A stretch of DNA of 64,000 nt, taken from positions 314,163-378,162 of the forward strand of contig NW_022259059.1 of assembly GCF_009602425.1 (NCBI RefSeq), written 5' to 3'. This stretch comes from Actinia tenebrosa (Eukaryota > Cnidaria > Anthozoa > Actiniaria > Actiniidae). Position numbers and translations under genes: made by a program. Positions 15,653-26,985 of this stretch are shown piece after piece. The first letter of the stretch is position 1, and each line of letters starts with the position of its first letter. The notes beneath the pieces are model-generated. The model searched no databases. It was not told the origin of the DNA and saw only the letters and a program-made list of their open reading frames with translations.

Positions 15653-15658
15653 AATAAA
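15653..15658 (+). terminator. Polyadenylation signal for LRP2BP
   Basis: AATAAA 112 bp after the LRP2BP stop and about 150 bp before the next start codon, so the LRP2BP 3' UTR must be short. Confidence 0.75.
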
Positions 15659-15804
15659 TTAATATAAACGGGCTTCCTGTGGTTTGGATTTTTGGCGGGG
15701 AAAATGACGCGTGTGCGCGTGCTTTTGAAATTTTTGCACACATTATTGTTCTTGTTTGCTTTGCTTTTATTTGCTTCAAGTTTTTGGTATTTATCTCTTT
15801 TAAT

Positions 15805-18800
15805 ATGCCAAGAACGTTGAGTTTTCTCTCAGTTTTTCTTTGCGTTAGAGCTTTATTTGTTTGCTTAGCTGTTTTGTCAACTTTTCAATGCTCTTTTTCT
15901 TCCTTTCTGCCGTACGATTTTGGACACGAAGATGTCGAGAGTGTTGTCTACACTTCGAATTCAGAAGACAACGGAACTGATTCATTTGGACAACTTTACT
16001 TTCAAGGCTCTTCAATGGTGATTATCTATCAAGTAAGGTATAGATACAACGACACAAAATACAATAGGAACTCTTTGGTTAGGCGTTATGCTTCTCAAGG
16101 CATTAAACCAAACATTAGATTTTGGAATCTTACGTGGAATACCTCGTTTGAGCTGAAAGAACTCGTTGAAGAAGACACTGTTTACTGGAGGCGAAACATT
16201 TCAAAACTTCAGATATCTCAAGATACAAACTATATTTCAGGGTCCTGGAAGTACCTTGTAGAGCTAGGAAAGGGATTGAACTTGTTTGAGAAATCAGGAA
16301 GTCTGATTCTCAAAGATGAAGAACCGCTATTGAATCTGGAGTTTGGAGATGAAATAACGAACCCTATTTTATTTCAATCTAAACCTAACGGTTTGATAAT
16401 AAAGAGCTCTCCTTGCTCTTCTGGTGTTGCTGCCATTGTTCCTGTCATAAATACAACCGAAGACGAGTATTCAGGTAAAAAGTTATCATAAAAACCTGGA
16501 TTAATTTGTTGTTCTGTGTACCTTATTTTTGTGAATTTCATAACACGCACCTTTTATCAAATATTTCCACAGCTTAACTCACAAAAGCTTTATTTGTATG
16601 TTTTAATGTAGAATTGATGAATTAAGATGTTATAACGGTTGAATGGTTGATTATGGGTAATAGTTGGTTCCTAATTTATAGCAAAACGTGTGTGCGTTTT
16701 TTGGAAGGGAGGAAGGGGGGGGGGGGGCTTTTCCTCATTACGGTCGTGCATGGGACATCTCGGGGAAAATCGCTGGATATGGTCGTACATAATACTGATC
16801 AAGCCAGATGGCCAACTGACCTGTGCTTTAATCCTAAATAGGATGTTATTTCGGAGTAACATACAACTACTTCAACCCGTCGTCTGTATCGTGGCATAAT
16901 TTGCTTCACCAGTCCTCCGCTATACCAAATGAGTATTCCATCTGTAAACAGAGCTCTTTTTCCAAGTGCGCCAACCTTTCCATAATAGACTTCACTCTGC
17001 TAAAGAACCACTTACTGTTTCTCACGACAAATGGCATATTACTTTCAAAGAACTTCACTAAAGCTTTAAGAAATGGACCTGGGACTAAGGTATTTTGACT
17101 TTTAATTTTATTATTAATCAATTCAATCGACGAATAAAGGAAACGACAAAACGGTTGAAGGGGAGAAAAGAGAGGTGTGAGAGAAAAAGGCTGTCAAACT
17201 ATCACGCCCTATACGTCTTTGAATAGAGGGTGCACTAACGCTCAACCACAACCCTATATCCGTCCCTGAACACTCTAACTAAGCTGTATTTTTTTGCCTT
17301 ATTTTAGCTGAGTTTCACATCCGTACAATCAATACACCCTGATATTGACGAAGCAATAAGAATGGGCAGCGTTAACAGAAGAGAGGACATGAAGTTGTTT
17401 CACACACCGCATTGTCACAGATCTTATGTATCAGACCTTGAAGAGGTGTGCATAGTTTACCGTAACAACACTTCCAATTCCTCGCTCACTGTCTGTAGTT
17501 ACGCACCCTTTGAAAGATGGAGGACACTCGTTCTCGAAAGTGCACCCGAAAAACATTATCTGCTGGATATGGTTCAGGATATAGATAGACAATCTACTGT
17601 AGCCTTGATAAATGACAAGTCTCAGGTAAAGTTTGTAAAGATAAATTGAAGAAAAGCCAATAGTTTAGGTGTCCATCATTGATATGTCAAGGCTAGCTGC
17701 CTATTGCCCCACCTAAAGAATTCAGAATTATAGTTGGTTACAGAGATGACCGTTCATGATTTATAGGTTGGGGGAGGGGGGGGGGGGTGGAGTATGAATA
17801 AATAAAACGTTTGTGTACAGAATATATATGTACGTATGACGTTATGTGTGGAATATGTGAATATAGATATTATGCACATACATAAACAGTACGTATATAT
17901 TCGTAACTTATTTGGATCTAAGTTGATGTGCAATTATGTACAAAACGCCAAATAAAATATGTCTGTCTGTCTGTCTGTGTATAGAGTATAAAATCGCTTT
18001 CAAACTCATGAACGGTCCCATATCCTTTCTTTCTTTGACCTCCTTTAAACTTATATTTCACTTCTTTAACCTCGATAGGAAGTCACCTTATTGCAAGTTT
18101 ACAATGGAACGAAGCTTTCTTTTCCTGCTTTTATCTTCGACAAGGGCGAGACCGCTGAAAGCTTATATTTCCATGCATATACCAAGATTATCTATGCCTA
18201 TGGATCTCAGGTAAGTTCATTTTGAATTGATTAAGTGTTTGAAATTCGTATGCATTAACCATATAATGAAAAAATGATACCATGTGTCCGATTGTAAATT
18301 ATGTATAAGGTTTCGAGGTTTAAAGTTTTTTATTTTCCAAATAGCATTTTATACATTATATTTACATTTTTATGTCTATTTAATGCGTGGGAGGTACAGA
18401 AAAAAACCCAAAGGGTCATTATTCTACACTTTAAAATAATATATTTACAAAATTGTAAAAAATAATAATTAAAAGTAAGATGATAACGATTTCCGATTTA
18501 GAGATCAGTGTTTTTTAAAATATAAATTTCGTTACCAGAAGTACATCCTTATCAAGTACTCTTGTCTTTACGCGATCAAGACTGATCGGTTACTTTTACT
18601 AATCTAAGGTGTGGCAGTCATTAGACGGTGGGAATTCTTTCTATAAAGTCACTTCACTGCACGACCAAGACAGGGTGACATCATTTTCAATAGATCTCTT
18701 TGGTAACACTTTTTGCGTGACTACAAGACTTGGATCTATTCTTATTGGAAAAGCAGGTATACATAGAGCAATTGTAGTCGAACGATTAGGAAATGGCTCA

Positions 18801-20537
18801 CTTAGTCACCCAGTATATACTCAAGTCTTAGGTCATGCAAATACTGTTGTAGCATTGAAACCACAAGTTGCTGGTGGGAACTTTTCACTATCCCCAACTG
18901 CTTTTGAAATCAAGCGTGATAATGAAAGTCAGCACACTTTACCTTTGTCACTGCTAGCAAGCTTCAGAGATGAAACCCAAGTAGAGTTCTATGTAAGCTC
19001 TGAGTGCGGCGACTGTTTTTCTTCTGGTCAAGTTATTTACTCGAAATATGGTGGGTCAGCCAGGATCGTTCGTGTGGAAAAAACATCCATTTTGATGTCA
19101 AATGTCTTCAAGCACAAGATAGTTGGGCTGGTTACAAAAGCGTTTGCAGAGCCACCAAGGAATAGAACTAATTCACTATTGCAAGTCAGATGGTCTGGCT
19201 GGAATGCATCATTGACATTACTTAGCAGGATGAATACTGATGACCGTTGGCAAGAAGACGACTTAGGGAAGACTGTGATATTACCAGAAGGGCAAAGTTT
19301 TATATTAAAACACTATGTCAATGAAACTACCTTCATAGGGTTAACATATATTCCTTGGATGCGGAATACACCTTGGGAGGATACCTTTGAAGGCTGGACG
19401 TTGCATGACTTCCGGGACCCCATATCAAGTAACATTAGTTGGTGGGTAAATGAAGACACTTGCAGGAGTGTCCTTCTCGAAAGAAGAAATTTGGATATGC
19501 GACTTTTCCATTTAGATTCAATGGACTCCTTGACATTTACTGCAACTTCCATAAGTAAGACCACGTCGAGGCAGCCCTTCGCAAGAGTCTTCATAAGTAA
19601 TCCTCGATTATTTATATTAAAGTCGGTTGTTCATACTTCCTTTCTAAACACAAGTCTTACAGCCTTAATTTCTCAGAAGCCTTCAGCCAGAGGAACATCA
19701 TCCTTAACTGTTCTACTTCAACATTCGTCTCTTTTTTGTAAGAGCACCTCGTTTACCATTTCCATCCACAGTGGATGTCCTCCTTCGAAGAAACTTCGTT
19801 ACATCTACCCGTCAACCTTCTCTGATGCCTCCTTTCTGGACGCAAAGGCGATCGATTCTAAAGGTATCCAGAGAAATTTCAAGCTCCCATTCAACTATAG
19901 ACCCCCATCGGCTCGTGGAAAGGCTATCCCATTGACCGGTAACATATACAACGTAGATCCCAAAAGACCCCATTACAAGGATGCATACTCAGTTACAAGA
20001 GAAACAGTCCAATATAAACAATGTCAAGGAGTAAATGAACGCACAGCTTGTGGATGTACCCTTGGAATGAGAAGATCTTCATCAGAAAGATACTCAGATT
20101 GTATCGATACGGTATATAGGATTCTGTTTACTGAAAAACTCATGCCCAAGTTTACTGTCTCAAGAGATGAGAGAGAAACTATCAAACTCGATTCACCCTA
20201 CTACCTCAAGGAGTTGAATAATAGAATTGATTACGAAGCTTTGAATCCCAGTACGAAAACTTTTCCAGGAATACCTTACATAATTATGGAGGAAAAAATG
20301 AACAGCTCGGTGGAGTTTGTAGGGTCTGGCTTATACCATTTTAGAGCCCACGTTGTACAAGATAACTACACTTTTTGTGAGCTAACTGATGAGTTCTTGG
20401 TTTTTGTCGTTGACACGCCTTTACCTTACCCAGTTAAGGATATTGTCATGGCTTGTACTGTTATGGGATTCTCGTCCATGTTGTATTTGATTTATTTGGT
20501 ATTCTTTCATGGAAAAAAGAAGATTAAATATGACTAA
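15805..20537 (+). CDS. CATSPERE: CatSper auxiliary subunit, epsilon-like
   Basis: Five exons join in frame: 15805-16474, 16842-17089, 17308-17625, 18079-18210, 18609-20537 (1098 aa). From the chosen ATG the protein starts with a signal peptide (hydrophobic to about residue 29). A large N-glycosylation-rich ectodomain follows, with propeller-like motifs such as WQSLDGGNSFYKV. Near the C-terminus is a Cys cluster (YKQCQGVNERTACGC, 925-939) and SGLYHFRAHVV...FCELTDEF...DTPLPYP. One transmembrane helix (about 1068-1089) and a 9-residue basic cytoplasmic tail complete it. This C-terminal layout is shared by CatSper delta and epsilon; KQC-C-C and the PLP(Y/F)P before the helix fit epsilon best as I recall it. 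In mammals these subunits form the extracellular canopy of the sperm flagellar Ca2+ channel. It is longer than human epsilon (about 951 aa), so delta/epsilon assignment needs a tree. The last exon alone encodes 643 codons. Confidence 0.75.
17957..17977. repeat. (GTCT)n microsatellite
   Basis: Four to five GTCT units follow an A-rich CAAATAAAATAT stretch in intron 3 of the CatSper-subunit gene. The pairing resembles the 3' tail of a decayed retroposon, but no body is recognised. Confidence 0.4.
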
Positions 20538-20693
20538 AGAATCTTTCAGAGCCTTGGGACGTGCTTGTTTCCCCGTGTTAAAGCAATTTGTTTTTACAAG
20601 CTTCGTATTTGATCTGAAAAAAGAACGCACTCTAAATGACAAACATGTTTTGGATATCTCTTTGTGATCTGAGACAAGAAGTTTCTTTAAACT

Positions 20694-21159
20694 TTAAAGT
20701 GCTTATAAGCCTTTGCACAATATTTTCAGAATTGATTCTTTAGATAGTGGATAGTTAATTGTGAAAATATTTCGTCATTTGAATGTCGGGTCTTTGAGAT
20801 ACGAAGGTTTATATTCCCAATATGTTAATGACTATGACGTAACATAAGGGATCATTTAATATACAGCACTGCACTCGTTCTGGAATACAGTATTTTAAAA
20901 GCATCCCCCTTTTACTCGTGACTCACGTAAAGGTTCTTACAAATTTGTTTTCAGAAAANGTCCAGCGTTCAATATTAAAAATTGCCNCAAAATAACTCAA
21001 ATCCCTTATGTTACGTCATAGTCATTAACATATTGGAAATATAAACCTTCGTATCTCAAAGACCCGACGTTCAAATGACAAATTATTTTCACAATCAACT
21101 ATTCGCTATTTAAAGAATCAATTCTGAAAATATTGTGTAAAGGCTTATAAGCACTTTAA
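20694..21159. repeat. Large foldback element with flanking direct repeats
   Basis: Two arms of about 159 bp (20694-20852 and 21001-21159) are inverted copies with few mismatches, around a loop of 148 bp. The outer ends read TTAAAGTGCTTATAAG and its complement; the inner ends read ACGTAACATAAGGGAT and its complement. Abutting the element on each side is a similar sequence of about 33 bp in direct orientation (20659-20691 and 21160-21192, sharing TGTGATCT-AGACAA-AAG). No coding capacity is seen. Confidence 0.8.
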
Positions 21160-21637
21160 TCTCTGTGATCTAAGACAACAAGCTTCAACAAAACTAACAA
21201 ACGGAAAGGTATTCTCGGAGCAAGAGGCAAATGAAAAACAAAATTCAGTCTGTAGCTTGCGTTTTCTCGTCCTATGGTCCAATTGTCGTTGTTAGCTTTC
21301 ATTTTGGTTATACGATTACAACAAATTCAAAAAACGTCGTTGGGTATTCGTTGTCGGGTTGAAAAATAGAAGCTAAGACCGACGGGTGTTAAGATTGAAG
21401 TTCTGCATCTCTCGAACATATATTCAGGCTTACCGAGCGAAGCACTTTGTCACTTTACATGCAGGTTACCACCCTCCGAATGACCAGGGTGTAAAATACC
21501 CATAATACACATCGGTCTTAGCTTCGTGATTTAACCTTTTAATTCTCGCTTCGCTTGAATGAATAACTCGTCAGTAGACAAAAGAAGTTGTCTTAAGGCA
21601 AGTCCAAGAAACAGCAACCAATGAATAAAACAAAGCG

Positions 21638-21677
21638 AGAAAAAAAAAAACAAAAACAAAAACAAAAACAAAAAAAA
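21638..21677. repeat. A-rich (AAAAAC)n tract
   Basis: Simple A/C repeat that could be a decayed retroposon tail; no body is recognised upstream. Confidence 0.6.
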
Positions 21678-22488
21678 GCCTGAATGTAAATTAATCGAGC
21701 TAATAGTTTTATTTCTGCACGGAATAGCTTATTGTGCTCTCACTCTTTTTACATTAATATCTTATATCTTTTTTATCTTCGTAAATAAATGTGAAAGTTA
21801 TTCCTTAAAAGAATTTATAAAAAATACGCACATGCACACATCCTGAACAGTTAAAAAGTTGTCCGGCTTATTGAGGCGTGGCAAATAAAGATTAACACCT
21901 TACCTCGCCCAAATCGTTCACTAGTTATTTGCATAATACAAAGGCGGATTTTAATCTTCGATTGTTATTAAAATAAATCTTGTTACTAATGATCACTTTA
22001 AAGAGGTCCCAAAAATTTACTTACTTACTTCAATGTGTTACTACTGCTACACTTTTTTAATGAATAACCCATAGCTTTCATAGGTCAATGTCAACAAAAC
22101 AATTACATCGGCCCCGTTATAACAAGCTAAACAAAAGAATTCGTTATGGTAGAGATAATTAGAGCAATTTTTAATTCTTCGCTAAATTGACTATGAATCG
22201 CCGAGTGAGCTATTTGAACTGTTAGTTAATTTCTGTGAAGTGTGTAGGGTGTTATATTTAAAAATGGGCTTGAGAAATCCAAACGGCTTGTAACAAATAA
22301 TACTATTATGATAAGAATTACTTCCATTCCTGGTAAACAAAACGTTCTGGTCAATTGTTGAATGGTTAATCTCTTAATCTTAAATGGTAATGATATTTTA
22401 AGACTACGACATTCGAGATCCGAGTCAGTCAGTGTAGTTTATTATCTGGTCGTCAACTGGGAAGAGAGGTCTGCCTGATAAGATAGTC

Positions 22489-23208
22489 ATGATAAGAACC
22501 AAAGGAACCATTATTTCAGTGGTCAAAGAAGAGCTGTTTAACGTTGATGATGTCTTCTCTACTCCTTTCAAGAAAAACCAATCGATAAAACATCAAAACG
22601 CGCAGGATGCCCCTTTTCCTAGTGATACGGATGAGATACCTCAAACTGTTCCACGTATATTACGAAGAAGTATGAGCGCTCCCTCGGAACTCCCTGTCAT
22701 TAAAGAACGATGCTCAATTACAAGTGAAAACGCCAAGTACAGGCAGCGAGCAGTGTTTTTGCGTAATACTCATGAAAAACAGAAAAGAAAAGATGAAAAA
22801 CATCGAAGTGTTATGCAAGTTGGTCGTGGCCATGACGTAAAGCTGCAATCAAAACTTGATGTATTGGCTGCACCATCTGAAGCAGCAACTCGGAATTCCG
22901 AGACAAGACAGTCTCTAGCTGTTTGGAGACCAAAGTCAAGTGTATGTCGAACCAAAAGCGATTCGTCGCATCAATTAGTAACTCCAAGCTCATTTACTTC
23001 ATCGAGACGCGAAGATTTGATCAGCGTTAGTATACTACCTGTTCAACAGAGTTCAGACAAATTGATTTCTGAGTCGGTCTTATCAAAAACAGCTTTAAAG
23101 AAGCACGACAATAATGTCTCCAAAACAGTTAAAAGCGATTACATCTTAGAATGGATGGATAATAATAATAAAAACAATAATGTGGAACACATTCTTCCAC
23201 ATCTTTAG
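22489..23208 (+). CDS. Unrecognised 239-aa basic, Ser/Lys-rich protein
   Basis: This is a single open frame of 239 codons, the longest unexplained one in the window, followed two bases after its stop by AATAAA (23210-23215). I do not recognise the family. The protein is hydrophilic and rich in Ser, Lys, Arg and Asn, with no signal peptide or membrane segment, and is probably largely disordered. A short charged, helix-prone stretch lies at about 81-110. RRSMSAPSELP (59-69) contains RSMSAP, a perfect 14-3-3 mode-I consensus and basophilic-kinase site. The end is DYILEWMDN followed by an Asn-rich tail. It could be an intronless gene or the last exon of a spliced one: an acceptor-like TTATTTCAG lies just inside the frame at about 22516. 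Coding status rests on length and the adjacent polyadenylation signal. Confidence 0.6.
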   Translation: MIRTKGTIISVVKEELFNVDDVFSTPFKKNQSIKHQNAQDAPFPSDTDEIPQTVPRILRRSMSAPSELPVIKERCSITSENAKYRQRAVFLRNTHEKQKRKDEKHRSVMQVGRGHDVKLQSKLDVLAAPSEAATRNSETRQSLAVWRPKSSVCRTKSDSSHQLVTPSSFTSSRREDLISVSILPVQQSSDKLISESVLSKTALKKHDNNVSKTVKSDYILEWMDNNNKNNNVEHILPHL

Positions 23209-23209
23209 C

Positions 23210-23215
23210 AATAAA
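23210..23215 (+). terminator. Polyadenylation signal after the 239-aa gene
   Basis: AATAAA starts two bases after the TAG of the preceding frame. Confidence 0.6.
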
Positions 23216-24196
23216 TATGTGGAGCAATTGGTTGCCATCGGCCTGGTCATCGGGGAGGGGTGGGGAGTGGTTTGTTCTTCGGTGAAAGTCACGGATTTAG
23301 GACAACACAACTAGGATTTAACTAGGATAAATATCTGTAATGTAAAGTAAGAGATGTAGAAGTAAATAAAAAAAAAAACAAAAAAAACTAGGATTCAACT
23401 TTCGATATACGTTGGTAGTGGTAGTAAGTATTTTGTTTTCTCCAAGATTATATTTATATAAAACCAAGAAAAGTACAAAAAACCTTTGAGTGGTTCACAG
23501 ATACCATCTATGAGCGAGAATGGCAGTTTCCTTCGAAGCAATAGTTATGGACACGATGACGAGTTTTCGGACACTACTCAGAAATTCAGATAATGGCCGT
23601 GCCCAAAGGAACCTACTTATCCGTCTTACTGATAAGAAATATTACGTGCAAATACTTTTCATTCAGTATGAGGTTTCATCTCGTGAGTGTTATGTACAAA
23701 TTCTTAATGTGAAGTAGGGTGGGGTGGGTCGTTTTACTGATGACCCCAATCCACCCATCGCTGCCATGATCCTGTTTTTCTAATTTACTGAATATCATAG
23801 CATTAAGTCGTAGTATCAGTTTATTTAATTGCTCGTAGTAATCGAGTGAAGGTTTTCGCCTGATCATGACTAATAGACTTATGCATAGATTTATATCTGC
23901 AGATGATCATATTGCAGCAATAATATAAAAAACCTTCATGGCTCCCTGGAGGAGCATTTTTCGATGAAGGGATTCCGTGTTTAAATAAACATAGTTACTA
24001 TATAAAAGAGCAGATCCATTCAACTTATTTATTTTCACGAACACCGGAAAAGCTTGAAAAGATTTGTTTGTGATGAGCAAATTTATTCAGTTATGACGCA
24101 CAAGAAGAAGGGCAGTTGTCCCAATAGTTGAGAAAACATCTGTGTCGAGTTGTCATTACATTGTGGAACGTTTTAGGGAACGAACTAGACACAATT

Positions 24197-24277
24197 TTGG
24201 AAATATGTCCCTAGAACAGTCCCACGATACATGCCAACTCCACTCGGTGTTTCCCTCAACCTCGGAGCGGCTAATAG
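24197..24277 (+). repeat. Dispersed repeat, copy 1
   Basis: The segment beginning TTGGAAATATGTCCCTAGAA matches 63559-63645 with roughly 70% identity, including ACAGTCCCA(C/T)GATA and the closing GGCTAATA. The family is unknown. Confidence 0.45.
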
Positions 24278-26700
24278 GTTATTTTTTTATATTCAAAGGG
24301 GTTCCGTTCATGTATACCCCGATCATAAGTGTCGTTATACTACTCATTTTCCTGTATTTGATTTTGATGTTATCATCGTCAGTGATAGCCTTGATATTGA
24401 ATGAAATAGTGAAATACTTTAATTACTTCACCATATCCGCTGCAAGTACTCCGTATCCTTATATATTCAATAACTTCTGATCAACATGCAGATTTCAGTA
24501 ATCAAATTTTAACCTTTCTAGAACACGAAAAGCGCGACTTCTATCATCGGGACAGCATTTTGAACTGCAGAGGCTTACATAAGATTTTTTTATTGAGCTA
24601 TGAATTTCAAGTTTGCGAAGAACGAGAGGAATAGGAGCAAAGATAAAAAATAATAATTCAAAGATAACAATACAGTGATAAAGTTAAGCAATATAGGCTC
24701 CACCCGCAACAAACCGAAATCTTTAACGCCCAATACTATTGAAGTACCAAGCGCGCATCACTTATGTACTAAGATATACCGCCGGTGTAGCAATACACCT
24801 CTGATTCATACCAAGACAAAACTTTGCCGCTCAAGCAGATCCGATTTGATTCTAGGCTCGCGCATTCGAAGTATCGCGCACTGAGATAAACCTGGATGCT
24901 GAACAATGATCTGGGACTGGGGAAAATGAAATTTACTTCCCTCGCTCACAAAAAGCCGAGAACATAGTCCAATCAGTTAATGTGAGCGTTTTCAATGAAT
25001 ACTTGATATACTGACTAATGCAACCAAGTGAAGAGTGGTAGCCACTTCATAAATACTTCTTAACTGCCATCATAAATTATGATCTCCAAAAGACACTGGC
25101 CAGGTTGAAAGCCTGCAAGGAGGTATTATATACACGTAACGAAAGACTCAAGTGGCTCTCGTAAACTCCTCTTCAAATAGTGGATTATCGGTTCCTATTT
25201 TGGGTGTATTTCATCACTACACGGTTTGGTTTTGTAGTACGTCAAGTGCTTCTCGCTTGGCTTGGTCTGTCAAGATATTGACTAATGTATTGGCGTAATT
25301 AGATTGTCGTTTGAGTGAGTATTTTATTTCTTCAATACAAGGCAAGTGGATAAAAGGGCGTCGTTACAGTTGATACAGCGGAAAGCATTTTACGGATTAT
25401 AGCTAACCAACAAAACTGAGGAGGAGCCTGACAAAAAAGATAACTGACGCATCATATTCGGCATCTTCTCGACTTCCTTGATCTCGCCGCGTTTTTGAAA
25501 TGTTTTCAATTTTTAACTGTCAACGGTGAATGGCAACCATGGCAACTCTTATCAGTACCACTTGTTACATCAGCCTTTTTTTAAAAGAATGCCCAAATTT
25601 AATCATGTAACTGTTAAGACGTTTTCTATTTTTTTACTATGTATTTTATTTAAACCTATAAGAATGTTCTTGTTTAACTCTTGATGAACAATAATGATTT
25701 CTAAAGTACACAGCAACTTTTTTTTCTTTCATGGACAATGTTTGTCATAGTGATTTCTCTGGGTCTGTGGGTTCGTGGCTTTATTGACAAGAGGAATATT
25801 TCCATTTTTGCTCAATCCATCGCTGCATGTAGTAAGGAATCTCGATCGTCGACTTACTTAGTCGATGCATTATCAGTAGCAGCTTCACTGCACTACACAC
25901 TCAATCTTGTCTTTTACTCTATAACTACCCATCGTAACAATAAATGCGTTTCAATGAACCATCTCATCAATTTATATTCATCATTATTAATACTTTAATA
26001 CTTATTTATTTGGTACCTAGAATTTTCGTCTTAGTATTTCACTTCTAAACGAGGTCCATTTTAGTTCATTATTAATCGTATGATTTGGAGCGCGCTCGAA
26101 TTTTTCAGTCAAACACTGATCACCGTTAATTCAAATTTCTTGTAGATCCTCATTTTAACAACAGTCAGAGAATATCTCATTGTTTTATCAGTAGGAAACC
26201 CTAGTAGCTGATGATGTGATTGCAAACATAAAAAATAAAACCTGAGGCATGATTAACGTGCATAGCGTCATAGAGCAACTCTACATACTATCGATTACAA
26301 TGCGTACGACTGGGTCTCTTTACTATAGTAAAGACTCGGTTCTTTTTATTTTTACCGCTTGTAAAAATTCAAGGTAAACGTGACTTTGCGACGGCTTAGC
26401 AACGATGTTTTCAAGTAAAAAATTCAACAACACAAAATTTGTCCTAAATGGATGTCCCTGTCGTAGCTTTGCTTAAGATGATTTATCATCAGTTATGAGA
26501 GTGAGTCCTATTGTTCATTCCTTAACTTAAAGGGCTCTGGATTGAAAGAGTCCTGGAACCGCCCATACCGTATCCAAGTTACTAGACTATCGCACAAGAG
26601 TGTCGTTTGCGCACCGCAAATATTCAAATGTTTACGTCGTCTTGGGATCCTAAACCATGTGCCAGGTAACCGTTACACGTCATTAGCATCCAGTAGATAG

Positions 26701-26985
26701 GACACCGGAGTAACAACATCTCGTCTCCCTATTAACGAGGGTCAAATTTTATTACGAAGGATGATGCAATAGCTAAAGCAATTTTAATTTTTCATTATTT
26801 AGGACACAAGAGTAACCGCATCTAGTCTGCCTCTTAACGAAGCTCAGAATAAATGATAGGAAAGATGATGCAATAGCTAAAGCAATCTTAAATTTTTATT
26901 ATATAGGACACCGGAGTAACCGCCTCTAGTCTGCCTCTTAACGAAGCTCAGAATAAATGATAGGAAAGATGATGCAATAGCCATA
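26701..26985. repeat. About 103-bp tandem repeat, 2.8 copies
   Basis: Units begin GACACCGGAGTAAC at 26701, 26803 and 26907; the second and third are nearly identical across the AACGAAGCTCAGAATAAATG segment, while the first is more diverged. No coding potential is seen. Confidence 0.8.

Larger units (their letters stand above)
20538..22488. other. Intergenic, no gene recognised
   Basis: Apart from the foldback element and an A-rich tract at 21638-21677, no coding exon is seen. The 3' end of the CatSper-subunit transcript must lie near the start of this stretch, although I found no AATAAA close to its stop codon. Confidence 0.5.

Noticed and set aside
26323-26342. Short perfect palindrome around TCTTTACTATAGTAAAGA
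   Set aside because: Isolated 18-bp palindrome with no flanking element or repeat partner; could be chance in AT-rich DNA.
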